Origin: Pseudomonas sp. RIT-PI-q
GTDB lineage: Bacteria; Pseudomonadota; Gammaproteobacteria; Pseudomonadales; Pseudomonadaceae
Reading direction: 5' to 3'
NCBI RefSeq assembly: GCF_001297125.1
Contig: NZ_LHPC01000049.1
Span: 62,001-126,000 of the forward strand
Length of the DNA: 64,000 nt
Shown in pieces: positions 1-8,270 of the stretch. Position 1 is the first letter of the stretch. Each line of letters begins with the position of its first letter. A program made the position numbers and the translations under genes. Below the pieces are notes generated by a model, which saw only the letters and a program-made list of their open reading frames with translations, was not told where the DNA came from and made no database searches.

Positions 1-537
1 CGCGTTGCGGTGATCGGCGCCGGCGGGATCGGTTTTGACGTGTCGGAGTTTTTGGTTCACCAAGGCGTTGCCACCAGCCTCGACCGTGCCGCGTTCTGGA
101 AAGAGTGGGGCATCGATACGCACCTTGAGGCGCGCGGCGGTGTCGCCGGGATCAAGGCTGCGCCGCATGCACCGGCCCGTGAGGTGTTCCTGCTGCAACG
201 CAAGAAATCCAAGGTCGGCGACGGGCTGGGCAAAACCACCGGCTGGATTCACCGCACCGGTCTGAAGAACAAGCAGGTGCAGATGCTCAACAGTGTCGAG
301 TACCTGAAAATCGACGATCAAGGCCTGCACATCCGTATTGGCGAAACCGGCGAGCCGCAAGTGCTGGCGGTGGACAACATCGTGATTTGCGCCGGGCAGG
401 ACCCGCTGCGTGAATTGCACGACGGTCTGGTCGCGGAGGGGCAAAACGTGCATTTGATTGGTGGCGCAGATGTCGCGGCGGAGCTGGATGCCAAGCGGGC
501 GATCAATCAGGGATCGCGGTTGGCTGCCGAGTTGTAA
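1..537 (+). CDS. fadH: 2,4-dienoyl-CoA reductase (NADPH), 3' part only
   Basis: The reading frame is open from the first base, so the gene begins left of the window and only about 178 C-terminal residues are present. FadH is a flavin and 4Fe-4S enzyme that reduces 2,4-dienoyl-CoA during beta-oxidation of unsaturated fatty acids. This part is the C-terminal NAD(P)H/FAD-binding half. It opens with the dinucleotide fold RVAVIGAGGIGFDVSEF, carries the family signature GLGKTTGWIHRTGLK, and ends with VICAGQDP and HLIGGADVAAELDAKRAI, all close to Escherichia coli FadH. The stop is followed 27 bases later by a REP pair. Identity is near certain; the N-terminal TIM barrel cannot be seen. Confidence 0.93.
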   Translation, partial: RVAVIGAGGIGFDVSEFLVHQGVATSLDRAAFWKEWGIDTHLEARGGVAGIKAAPHAPAREVFLLQRKKSKVGDGLGKTTGWIHRTGLKNKQVQMLNSVEYLKIDDQGLHIRIGETGEPQVLAVDNIVICAGQDPLRELHDGLVAEGQNVHLIGGADVAAELDAKRAINQGSRLAAEL

Positions 538-563
538 TTTGCAGGTCTCGCGTGCCTATGGCT

Positions 564-653
564 ATCGCGGGCAAGCCCGCTCCCACAGGTTCTATGTTGT
601 TCATGCATTTTGTGAGCGATGCAAAACCACTGTGGGAGCGGGCTTGCCCGCGA
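564..653. repeat. REP pair, GCGGGC family (inverted)
   Basis: Two facing copies of GAGCGGGCTTGCCCGC-type REP units with their flanking CTGTGGGAG arms separate fadH from the next gene. The right unit runs to within 23 bases of the first possible start of that gene. Confidence 0.9.
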
Positions 654-705
654 TGGCGTCCTCAACGCTGCTAAGATGCCGGCTCATTACCCGGACCCGG
701 CATCG

Positions 706-1632
706 ATGCTTTTCCCTCCCGACCACTGGCTACCCCAGGCCCCGCTCCAACCCCTGCATCTCGACTGGCTCACTGCCGCCGGCATCGAAGTCGCGATCCT
801 GCGCCTGGACCAGATCGACCCGCTGATCAGCGGCAACAAGTGGTTCAAACTCATCGAACACCTGAAAGCCGCCGACCACGTCGGTGCCGAAGGCATCATC
901 AGCCTGGGCGGCGCGCACTCCAACCATTTGCATGCTCTGGCAGCCGCGGGTAAACGTTTCGGCTTCCCCACCGTTGGCCTGCTGCGCGGTCATCCACAAG
1001 ACACCCCGACGGTGAAGGATTTGCAGGCCTTCGGCATGCAATTGCATTGGCTCGGTTATGGCGGCTATCGCGCGCGGCATGAAGCGGGCTTCTGGTTGCC
1101 GTGGCAAACCCGATACCCGACCTTGCAGCCGGTGCCGGAAGGAGGCGGCGGTTTGCGCGGGGCGCGCGGTTGCATGCAACTGAAGGCGCAGGTGGGCGAG
1201 CAACTGAAGGATTTGGGCTGGAACGACTACGACGGTTGGTGGCTGGCCTGCGGAACCGGCACCACCCTGGCTGGCCTGGTGCTGGCCGAAGCGGGTGAGC
1301 ACCCGGTTTATGGTGCGTTGGCGGTGCCCGACGACCATGGCGTGGCGCAGCAGGTCGAATCGATTGTGCGAGAGGCGGCTGTAGAGAATCCGGCTTACGA
1401 ACTGTTCGATGCCAGCCGTGGGGGTTTTGCCAAAGTCGATCCGCCGTTGCTTGAATTCATTGAACAGACCGAGCAGGTCAGCGGCATTCCACTGGAACCG
1501 CTGTACACCGGCAAAGCGCTGTTGGCGCTCAAGCAGCACGTTGAAACCGCAAGGTTCGAAAAGGGCACACGGCTGATTTTCATCCACACTGGCGGCTTGC
1601 AGGGCCGCCGGGGTTTCCATCCCCAAATCTGA
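706..1632 (+). CDS. PLP-dependent D-cysteine desulfhydrase / ACC deaminase-family protein
   Basis: A 308-residue fold-type II PLP enzyme of the ACC deaminase/D-cysteine desulfhydrase family. The PLP lysine is in ISGNKWFKL near residue 44, followed by GGAHSNHLHALAAAGK; near the C-terminus come PLYTGKALLAL and IHTGGLQG. True ACC deaminases carry Tyr-Glu and a Leu at the last two sites (YEGK, HLGG); here they are Thr and Thr. ACC deaminase activity is therefore unlikely, and D-cysteine desulfhydrase or a related D-amino acid activity is the better call. The frame is open back to 619, but that stretch is REP DNA. ATG at 706 gives a normal family N-terminus (MLFPPDHW); ATG at 676 is the alternative. 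No clear Shine-Dalgarno site precedes either. Confidence 0.8.
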   Translation: MLFPPDHWLPQAPLQPLHLDWLTAAGIEVAILRLDQIDPLISGNKWFKLIEHLKAADHVGAEGIISLGGAHSNHLHALAAAGKRFGFPTVGLLRGHPQDTPTVKDLQAFGMQLHWLGYGGYRARHEAGFWLPWQTRYPTLQPVPEGGGGLRGARGCMQLKAQVGEQLKDLGWNDYDGWWLACGTGTTLAGLVLAEAGEHPVYGALAVPDDHGVAQQVESIVREAAVENPAYELFDASRGGFAKVDPPLLEFIEQTEQVSGIPLEPLYTGKALLALKQHVETARFEKGTRLIFIHTGGLQGRRGFHPQI

Positions 1633-1648
1633 AAATCACCGCCAACCC

Positions 1649-1738
1649 CTGTGGGAGCGGGCTTGCCCGCGAAGGCGGTGTGTCAGGCAACATTGATTTC
1701 ACTGACACGGCCCCTTCGCGGGCAAGCCCGCTCCTACA
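1649..1738. repeat. REP pair, GCGGGC family (inverted)
   Basis: Two facing GCGGGCTTGCCCGC/GCGGGCAAGCCCGC units lie between two convergent genes, 16 bases after the first stop and 14 bases from the second. No separate Rho-independent terminator is visible here. Confidence 0.9.
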
Positions 1739-1752
1739 AGTTTTCGGTGGTG

Positions 1753-2313
1753 TCAGGTGTTACGAGGTTCGCGTTTGGGCATCATCCGCAGCAAGGTGTT
1801 ATCGCCCACCACGTAATGATGATAAATCCCCGCTACGGCATGCAGGCCGATCAGCCAATAACCAATGGTGCCGCCGAGTTCATGCCAGCCCTGGATCTGC
1901 TTGGCCAATGCCTTGTCTTCCGCAACCAGCAACGGCAGGTCGAAGCCGTAGAACATCACTTGATGGCCCTTGGCGCTGGTGACCAGCCAGCCCAGGATCG
2001 GCATGGCGATCATGAAAATATACAGTGCCCAGTGCATCAATCTGGCCAGAACCGTCTGCCAGTGCGGCGACGCCGGGAAGATTTGCGGCGCCGGCCCCAG
2101 ACTGCGAGCGAACAGCCGTAGCCATACCAGTACGAACACCGTCAAACCCAGCATGAAGTGCGATTCAGTGATCAGCGCTCGACCGCCGCTGCCTTTGGGA
2201 AAGATCCCGCGAAATTCGATACAGGCGTAAACCAGCACCAGCAACACCAGCATCAACCAATGCAGCGCGATCGATACGGTGCTGTAGCGCGAATCGGAGT
2301 TTTTCCACGGCAT
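1753..2313 (-). CDS. cytochrome b561
   Basis: A 186-residue four-helix diheme cytochrome b561 of the bacterial inner membrane (CybB type), which passes electrons between the quinone pool and periplasmic or membrane partners. Helix 1 begins at RYSTVSIALHWLMLVLLVL, whose His is a heme ligand; other His residues sit in ESHFMLGL, HWALYIFMI and GLHAVAGIYHHYV. The frame is open further upstream, but ATG at 2313 is preceded by GAGGAA and gives the standard MPWKNS start. Another b561 (25368-25913) is coupled to a peroxidase; this one stands alone. Confidence 0.9.
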   Translation of the reverse strand: MPWKNSDSRYSTVSIALHWLMLVLLVLVYACIEFRGIFPKGSGGRALITESHFMLGLTVFVLVWLRLFARSLGPAPQIFPASPHWQTVLARLMHWALYIFMIAMPILGWLVTSAKGHQVMFYGFDLPLLVAEDKALAKQIQGWHELGGTIGYWLIGLHAVAGIYHHYVVGDNTLLRMMPKREPRNT

Positions 2314-2458
2314 ACGGCGTTCCTCACAGGTCAGGTCGAGCCACCGTTCTTGTTCGACGGTGTGCTTTAACTGTAATCCGTTTCGGAGGGTTTGCCTGAG
2401 GCGATCGATCGTCGAATGCGCTGGTTCAGGTAATAGACAGAAAAAACGCACAACCCTT

Positions 2459-2557
2459 GTAGGAGCTGTCGAGTGAAACGAGGCTGCGATCTTTTGATTT
2501 TGCTTTTTACAAACAAGATCAGAAGATCGCAGCCTCGTTTCACTCGACAGCTCCTAC
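2459..2557. repeat. Inverted repeat element, GGCTGCGATC family, copy 1
   Basis: Facing arms of about 40 bases, almost perfectly complementary, begin TGTAGGAGCTGTCGAGTG and include AACGAGGCTGCGATCTTTT. The same arms recur at 3441-3530, so phnX is bracketed by two copies of this less common REP-like element. Confidence 0.9.
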
Positions 2558-2577
2558 GGGGGCCGTGCGGTTTTGGA

Positions 2578-3405
2578 TCAGTTGGTTTGCGGCATCTCGC
2601 CGTTGGCCAGACGCTTGTTGATGTCGGCGATGACTTCCGGCAGATCGCTAATGGTGTCGATCATGTAGTGCGGCCGCGAGCCGGCGAACAGGGCGTGGAT
2701 GCGCTTGCGTTCGCTGGCCAGGGTGTCGCTGCTGAGCGCGCGATAACCTTCGTAGTCCAGGCCCAGCGCGTTGCCCGAGCAGATCAACGCCACGGTCCAC
2801 ATGCCGGCGCGACGTCCTTCGAGAATGCCTGGCACCGTGTCGTCGATCTTCACGCAGGCCGCAACATCGTCGATGCCCAGGGCGATTACGTTGGCCAGGG
2901 CTTGAGCCGGCCATGGGCGGCCGTTGGGTACTTCGTCGGTGGCGACCACGTGATCGGCGACGTAACCGTTGGTGGCGGCCAGTTCTACAACCTTGTCCAT
3001 GACCTGTTTCGGGTAACCGGAGCAAGAACCGATCTTGATCCCTTGCTGGCGCAGGTTGGCGATGGTGTCCAGTGCACCCGGAATCAGCGCCGAGTGCTCG
3101 GCGATTTTCTCGATCTGCAAGGGCATGAAGCGCTCGTAAATCGCGGTGACGTCGTCATCGGTCGGCGTGCGGCCGAAGGCCTTGCGATAACGCTCGGCGA
3201 CTTGCGGCTGATCGCACAGGGTGCGGATGTGATCCCACTTGCCCATGCCCATCGGCCCACGGGCTTCTTCGATGGACACCTGGACGTCGAACTCGGCGAA
3301 GGCTTCGACAAAAATCTGCGTTGGGGCGAAGGAGCCAAAGTCGACCACGGTGCCGGCCCAGTCGAGGATGGCGGCTTGGAGTTTGGTTGGGTTTGCGTAG
3401 TTCAT
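2578..3405 (-). CDS. phnX: phosphonoacetaldehyde hydrolase (phosphonatase)
   Basis: A 275-residue HAD-superfamily enzyme that splits the C-P bond of phosphonoacetaldehyde to acetaldehyde and phosphate, the second step of 2-aminoethylphosphonate breakdown. The N-terminus AAILDWAGTVVDFG carries the HAD nucleophile Asp in the phosphonatase variant DWAGT. The cap-domain lysine that forms the Schiff base is expected around GPMGMGKWDHI near residue 54. GSCSGYP and CVKIDDTVPGI supply later HAD motifs. Length matches the family. The gene lies downstream of phnW on the same strand, separated by an inverted repeat element, so cotranscription is likely but not certain. Confidence 0.95.
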   Translation of the reverse strand: MNYANPTKLQAAILDWAGTVVDFGSFAPTQIFVEAFAEFDVQVSIEEARGPMGMGKWDHIRTLCDQPQVAERYRKAFGRTPTDDDVTAIYERFMPLQIEKIAEHSALIPGALDTIANLRQQGIKIGSCSGYPKQVMDKVVELAATNGYVADHVVATDEVPNGRPWPAQALANVIALGIDDVAACVKIDDTVPGILEGRRAGMWTVALICSGNALGLDYEGYRALSSDTLASERKRIHALFAGSRPHYMIDTISDLPEVIADINKRLANGEMPQTN

Positions 3406-3440
3406 GTCTCAAATCCTGTCGGTGGGAAATGGTGATTTTC

Positions 3441-3530
3441 TGTAGGAGCTGTCGAGTGAAACGAGGCTGCGATCTTTGAAACGGCAACGTCAAAAGATCG
3501 CAGCCTCGTTTCACTCGACAGCTCCTACAG
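3441..3530. repeat. Inverted repeat element, GGCTGCGATC family, copy 2
   Basis: Same arm sequence as the copy at 2459-2557, here inside the phnW-phnX intergenic space. In RNA it would form a long hairpin that could separate expression or stability of the two cistrons. Confidence 0.9.
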
Positions 3531-3541
3531 GGCATCGTGAA

Positions 3542-4651
3542 TCAGATGTCGAGGACTTCCATTTCGCGTAGCACGTCGGCAACCGCTGCCACCGCCGCGT
3601 GCATCTCGGCCTGGTTGACGTGCCCAATGCAGCCGACGCGGAAGGTTTCGACCTGGGTCAATTTGCCGGGATAAAGGATGAAACCCTTGGCCTTGACGCG
3701 TTCGTAGAACTCCTTGAACTGGTAGCGCGGGTCTTTCGGCGCGTGGAAGGTGACGATGATCGGCGCCTGGATTTCGGCTGGCAGAAAGCTGCGCAAGCCC
3801 AGTTTGGCCATGTCATCGAGCAGCACTTTGCAGTTGTCGGCGTAGCGCTGATGCCGGGCCGGCAAGCCACCTTCTTCGTTGTATTGCAGCAGCGCTTCGT
3901 GCAACGCGGCGACCACATGGGTCGGCGGGGTAAAGCGCCACTGACCGGTCTTGGCCATGTAGGTGTGCTGGTCAAACAAATCCATCGCCAGCGAGTGCGA
4001 GTTGCCAGCGGCATTCGCCAGCGCTTCTTTACGAGCGAAGACAAAACCCATGCCCGGTACGCCTTCCAGGCATTTGCCCGAGGCGGCGATCAGTGCGTCG
4101 AACGGCACCTGTTGCGCGTCAATCGGCAGGGCGCCAAAGGAGCTCATGGCGTCGATGATCAGGCGTTTGCCATGTTGTGCAATGACTTGGGCGATTTCCG
4201 GCAGCGGGTTGAGAATGCCGGTGCTGGTTTCGCAGTGAATCAGCGCAACGTGGGTGATGCTGGCATCGCCGCGCAGCAGGCGGTCGACGTCGGCGGCGGT
4301 GGTCGGTTCGTCTTCAGCGGTTTCGAAGGTGCTGAACGGACGGCCGAGCACTTCGCAGATTTTCGCCAGGCGTTTGCCATAAGCGCCGTTGATCAGCACC
4401 AGGACTTTACCGTCGCGAGGCACCAGCGTGCCGATTGCAGCTTCGACGGCGAAGGTGCCGCTGCCTTGCAGGGGCACGCAGTGGTGAGTGTCGGCGCCGT
4501 TGATGATCGCCAGCAGTTGCTCGCAAAGGCTGGCGGTCAATTGGTTGAAGCGGTCATCCCATGAACCCCAGTCGACCATCATCGCCTGACGGGTGCGGGC
4601 CGATGTGGTCAGTGGGCCGGGGGTGAGCAGGATGGGTTCGGCAGTACTCAT
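3542..4651 (-). CDS. phnW: 2-aminoethylphosphonate--pyruvate transaminase
   Basis: A 369-residue class V PLP aminotransferase that converts 2-aminoethylphosphonate and pyruvate to phosphonoacetaldehyde and alanine. The N-terminus ILLTPGPLTTS and VDWGSWDDRF are typical of PhnW, as is VPLQGSGTFAVEAAIGT. The PLP lysine should be in IAASGKCLEGVPGMGF, and the preceding IDAMSSFGALPID is also family-typical. It is read divergently from a LysR regulator, 109 bases away, and leads the phnW-phnX pair. Length and start fit the family, with ATG at 4651. Confidence 0.95.
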   Translation of the reverse strand: MSTAEPILLTPGPLTTSARTRQAMMVDWGSWDDRFNQLTASLCEQLLAIINGADTHHCVPLQGSGTFAVEAAIGTLVPRDGKVLVLINGAYGKRLAKICEVLGRPFSTFETAEDEPTTAADVDRLLRGDASITHVALIHCETSTGILNPLPEIAQVIAQHGKRLIIDAMSSFGALPIDAQQVPFDALIAASGKCLEGVPGMGFVFARKEALANAAGNSHSLAMDLFDQHTYMAKTGQWRFTPPTHVVAALHEALLQYNEEGGLPARHQRYADNCKVLLDDMAKLGLRSFLPAEIQAPIIVTFHAPKDPRYQFKEFYERVKAKGFILYPGKLTQVETFRVGCIGHVNQAEMHAAVAAVADVLREMEVLDI

Positions 4652-4692
4652 TCTCGTGTCCTCGCAATCGATGGGATGAAGCTACGGGGCTT

Positions 4693-4704
4693 AAATTGCA
4701 ATTT
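4693..4704. promoter_or_regulatory. candidate LysR operator in the phnW/LysR intergenic space
   Basis: A perfect 12-base palindrome, AAATTGCAATTT, lies midway between the divergent phnW and LysR starts, and a further AAATTG half-site follows about 20 bases on. The position is right for a LysR site controlling both promoters. Binding is inferred. Confidence 0.4.
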
Positions 4705-4760
4705 GCCGAGCTATCAATCAAATTGTTTGTTGTTATGCCAGCCATCAGTGAGGGTTATTC

Positions 4761-5624
4761 ATGAACCTGTTCCAGCTCCGCGCCTTTGATGCGGTGGCCC
4801 GCGAGGGCAGCTTTACCCGGGCCGCCGCGCGTCTGTTCATCAGCCAACCGGCGGTCACCGGGCACATCAAAGCCTTGGAGGAGCACTATCAGATCACCTT
4901 GTTGCGCCGCACCGCGCGACGGGTGGAGCTGACGGAAGAGGGCACCAAACTCGCGGCGATCACCCGCGCAATGTTTGGCCTGGCCGAAGAAGCGCAGGTG
5001 ATGCTGGAGGCGAATCGGCAGTTGCTGACTGGACGTCTGGAAGTGGCGGCGGACGGCCCGCACATGGTGATGCCGATGCTGGCGAGCCTGCGGGCGCGGT
5101 ATCCGGGGATCACCGTGAATTTGCGCTTGGGTAACGCGCAGGAAACGCTGGCGGCGCTGTTGTCGGAACATGCCGACGTCGCGGTGCTGACCGAGGTCGA
5201 GCCGCGCAAGGGGCTGCATTTGCAAGCGTTGAGCGAATCAAGAATCTGCGCATTGGTGCCCGACAGCCATCCGTGGGCGCAGAAGTCCAAGGGTGTGCAG
5301 CTCAAGGAACTGGATCAGGTGATCATGGTGTTGCGTGAGCCGAGTTCGATCACTCGACGCACGTTTGATGAGGCTTGCGCCCAGGCCAAGGTTAATCCAC
5401 GGGTGTTGCTGGAACTGGACAGCCGCGAGGCGGTGACCGAGGCCGTCGCTGCGCAATTGGGTGTGGGGGTGGTGTCTTCGGTGGAAGTCAGCCATGACCC
5501 GCGAGTGGCGGCGGTGCCGATTATTGGTGAGGGGTTGGTGAATCGGCACATGATCGGGTGTATGGAACGGCGGCGGGATTTGCGTTTGATACAGGCGTTT
5601 TTTGGCTTGGCGCCAGTCCGGTAA
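4761..5624 (+). CDS. LysR-family regulator, aminoethylphosphonate-catabolism type
   Basis: A 287-residue LysR regulator with an N-terminal winged helix-turn-helix (FTRAAARLFISQPAVTGHIKALE, about residues 18-40) and a periplasmic-binding-like effector domain. Divergence from phnW makes it the likely activator of phnWX; a LysR clade associated with aminoethylphosphonate genes is established in Pseudomonas. It is a clear paralog of the regulator at 5735-6607: both have the GSFT-AA-RLF helix, the RYPGI segment, SHPWA or NHPWA, and the C-terminal GVGVVS motif. Effector identity is inferred only. Confidence 0.85.
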   Translation: MNLFQLRAFDAVAREGSFTRAAARLFISQPAVTGHIKALEEHYQITLLRRTARRVELTEEGTKLAAITRAMFGLAEEAQVMLEANRQLLTGRLEVAADGPHMVMPMLASLRARYPGITVNLRLGNAQETLAALLSEHADVAVLTEVEPRKGLHLQALSESRICALVPDSHPWAQKSKGVQLKELDQVIMVLREPSSITRRTFDEACAQAKVNPRVLLELDSREAVTEAVAAQLGVGVVSSVEVSHDPRVAAVPIIGEGLVNRHMIGCMERRRDLRLIQAFFGLAPVR

Positions 5625-5637
5625 ACCGTGGCGCGGC

Positions 5638-5720
5638 CATCGCGGGCAAGCCACGCTCCCACAGGTTTTGCGTCGTACACAAGATTTGCAGATCTCTGTG
5701 GGAGCGGGCTTGCCCGCGAT
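5638..5720. repeat. REP pair, GCGGGC family
   Basis: Facing GCGGGC units fill the space between two convergent LysR genes; the left unit is diverged (GCGGGCAAGCCACGC). No other terminator is seen. Confidence 0.85.
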
Positions 5721-5734
5721 GAGGCCGGACCGGC

Positions 5735-6607
5735 TTAAACCAGGCTTTCGCGAACCATCTCCAGAAACGTCGCCACCACCCGCCGGGAACTCTGCTCGCG
5801 CAAGCACACCAGCGTCTCTGTCAGCCGCCGTTTGCAATCGGTAATCGGCAACGCACACACCCTGGAATCCGCACCAAACTCGGCGGCCGACACCACGCCT
5901 ACGCCAATCCCCACGACCACCGCCTCACGCGCCGCTTCCCGGCCTTCGACCTGAATCGCCGGGCGGATGCGAAACCCGGCCTGGGCCATCTCCTCTTCCA
6001 GCGTTTGTCGAGTCACTGAACCGATTTCCCGCAGCACCAACGGCGTGTCGTCGAGGTCCGCCAGGCAGATGGACTCGCGATCAGCCCAGGGATGATTGCG
6101 CGACACGAACGCCACCATCGGGTCATTGCGCAATGGCAGCGAAATCAGTCGTTCGTCGCTGACCTCGCGGCCCAGCAACGCCAGATCGGCTTGATAGTTG
6201 AACAACCGAAACAACGATTCATCGGTGTTGCCGGTTTCGATCTTCACGCTGATGCCGGGGTAGCGTTCGCAGAACCGTGCGATCTGCGGCAACACATGCA
6301 CCGGCGCATCGACGGCAAGGATCAGGCTGCCGGTCTGCAATGCCTGCGAGTCTTGAAGTAACTCCTGCGCCTCGGCTTCGATGACGAACAGTCGCTGCGT
6401 GATGCTGAGCAAGCGCTCACCCAGATCAGTCAGGCGCACCGAGCGTTTGTTGCGGTGAAACAGCAACACACCAAAACGCTCTTCGAGTTTGCGCACCTGG
6501 TCGGAAATCGCCGGTTGCGTCAGAAATAACCGCTCGGCGGCTTTGGTAAAGCTTCCGTGGACGGCCACGGCGTGGAAGGCTTTGAGCTGGGCGTGGGAAA
6601 CCGACAT
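5735..6607 (-). CDS. LysR-family regulator, second phosphonate-island paralog
   Basis: A 290-residue LysR regulator with HTH FTKAAERLFLTQPAISDQVRKLE and a LysR substrate domain. It is read divergently from the transporter at 6875 and so probably controls the transporter-oxidoreductase pair. It is paralogous to the regulator at 4761-5624, which suggests two sensors for two aminophosphonate inputs. ATG at 6607 (MSVSHAQLKAFH) is preferred over an upstream ATG at 6625 because it gives the standard LysR N-terminus. Confidence 0.85.
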   Translation of the reverse strand: MSVSHAQLKAFHAVAVHGSFTKAAERLFLTQPAISDQVRKLEERFGVLLFHRNKRSVRLTDLGERLLSITQRLFVIEAEAQELLQDSQALQTGSLILAVDAPVHVLPQIARFCERYPGISVKIETGNTDESLFRLFNYQADLALLGREVSDERLISLPLRNDPMVAFVSRNHPWADRESICLADLDDTPLVLREIGSVTRQTLEEEMAQAGFRIRPAIQVEGREAAREAVVVGIGVGVVSAAEFGADSRVCALPITDCKRRLTETLVCLREQSSRRVVATFLEMVRESLV

Positions 6608-6874
6608 CGAAACCTCCAGTAACAAGCTGAGCTTATATTGGAAATACGATAAATCGATTTCACTTATTAATCAGTAATTGTTTTTATCGACCTCAGCCCC
6701 GGTGACTGGTCAGTCGAACAGCAGCGGTGGCCATGAGCCTGGCGTGCAACAGCAGGTCTCATCTGACCGATATCGCCTCAGGGAAGCAGCGGTATCGAAG
6801 TGCTCAACAATAAAAAAACAGGCGTTATTTCTCAAATTCTGCCGGCACACTCACACCCTGAGGTCAGAACCACA
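6608..6874. other. intergenic region between divergent LysR and transporter
   Basis: The LysR-proximal half is AT-rich (TATTGGAAATACGATAAATC) and probably holds the operator and both promoters. Further on, AACAATAAAAAAAC at about 6803-6816 matches the A-rich Hfq/Crc target pattern but lies about 60 bases before the transporter ATG. No gene is supported here. Confidence 0.4.
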
Positions 6875-8200
6875 ATGAACAAGCACATCGGCACTATCAA
6901 GCGTTGGCGCGTGCAGATCTTCGCGATCACCTGGCTCGCCTACGCCGCTTTCTACTTCACCCGCAAAGCTTTTTCCGTGGCAAAACTGGGGATCGCCGAA
7001 GACCCCACCTTCATGCTCGACAAAATGGCCATGGCCAACCTCGATGCCATCTACCTGACCGCGTACGCCATCGGCCAATTCACCTGGGGCATCCTCGCCG
7101 ACCGCTTCGGCCCTCGGGTCGTGGTGCTTGGCGGGTTGCTGATTTCCGCCGTCGCCGCGCTGGTAATGGGCAGCTTCGCCACACTGCCGATCTTCGCCAC
7201 GTGCATGTTGATTCAAGGGTTGGCGCAGTCCACGGGATGGTCGGGGCTGTGCAAGAACATCGGCAGCTTCTTTCCCGCCGAGCAGCGTGGGCGGGTGCTC
7301 GGGTTATGGAGTTCCTGCTACGCCTTTGGCGGTCTGGTCGCGTCGCCGTTTGCAGGCTGGTGGGCGTATACGCTGATCGGCACCTGGCACGCGGCATTCA
7401 TTTCCAGTGCGGCGGTGGTTGGGCTGGTCGCCGTGCTGTTTTTTATTTTTCAACGCAACAAACCGGAAGACGTCGGCTTGCCGGCGGTGGAACCGGAGCC
7501 GGAGCTGACGGCGGAAGAGACCTACGCGCAAAGCAAGATCAGCGTTCTGGAACCGTTAAAGGAAATCCTGCGCAACCGCACGGTGCTGGTGCTGGGCCTG
7601 GCGTACTTTCTGCTGAAACCGGCGCGCTACGCGATTCTGCTCTGGGGGCCGGTGATCGTCTTCGAGCAAATGCCGACCGTGGGCAAGGTCGGCGCGGCGA
7701 TCATTCCCACCGCGTTTGAATTGGCCGGGCTGCTCGGGCCGATCCTGCTCGGCCTGGCTTCGGACAAACTGTTCGGCGCCCGACGCATGCCAGCGTGCGT
7801 ACTCAGCCTGTTGGCGCTGACCCTGACGCTGGCCTTGTTCATGGGCGCTTTGCACACCGGTAGCGTGTTGCTGGTGGTGGCGCTGTTATTCGTCATGGGC
7901 CTGACGTTGTACGGACCGGACTCGATGATCAGTGGCGCCGCCGCGATCGATTTCGGCACCGCCAAGGCGGGCGCAACAGCGGCCGGTTTCGTCAACGGTT
8001 GCGGCTCGGTCGGGGCGATTCTCGGCGGGTTGCTGCCGGGCTATTTCGACTCGGTCACCGTCTTTATCGTCTTCGCCGGCTGCGCCATGTTCTCAGCCCT
8101 GGTGTTGATCCCGCACTGGAACAGTCGCCCGGCTGGCCTGCGCCCTGACAGCGCCTTCGTGCCTAACCAAGCGATGACCGTAAAACCCCTGCGTAGCTGA
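6875..8200 (+). CDS. MFS transporter, organophosphate:phosphate antiporter type
   Basis: A 441-residue, 12-helix inner-membrane MFS protein of the GlpT/UhpC (OPA) kind. Support comes from the N-terminal AYAAFYFTRKAFSVAK segment, similar to the phosphate-binding first helix of GlpT, and the ADRFGPR loop after helix 2. It precedes an aminophosphonate-type oxidoreductase by 70 bases and lies beside phnWX, so uptake of an aminophosphonate or its product in exchange for phosphate is a reasonable inference. The chosen ATG (MNKHIGTIKRW) has GAGG 12 bases upstream; an in-frame GTG at 6800 would add a non-family leader. Confidence 0.8.
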   Translation: MNKHIGTIKRWRVQIFAITWLAYAAFYFTRKAFSVAKLGIAEDPTFMLDKMAMANLDAIYLTAYAIGQFTWGILADRFGPRVVVLGGLLISAVAALVMGSFATLPIFATCMLIQGLAQSTGWSGLCKNIGSFFPAEQRGRVLGLWSSCYAFGGLVASPFAGWWAYTLIGTWHAAFISSAAVVGLVAVLFFIFQRNKPEDVGLPAVEPEPELTAEETYAQSKISVLEPLKEILRNRTVLVLGLAYFLLKPARYAILLWGPVIVFEQMPTVGKVGAAIIPTAFELAGLLGPILLGLASDKLFGARRMPACVLSLLALTLTLALFMGALHTGSVLLVVALLFVMGLTLYGPDSMISGAAAIDFGTAKAGATAAGFVNGCGSVGAILGGLLPGYFDSVTVFIVFAGCAMFSALVLIPHWNSRPAGLRPDSAFVPNQAMTVKPLRS

Positions 8201-8270
8201 ACCCCTTTCCCTCGCGGCTTGCTGCGCCTGCGGCAGGCCGGCGTGTGGATACCTGACTGGAGATTTCCCC

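Noticed and set aside
706..1632. acdS (ACC deaminase)
   Set aside because: The Glu and Leu that define ACC deaminase are both Thr.
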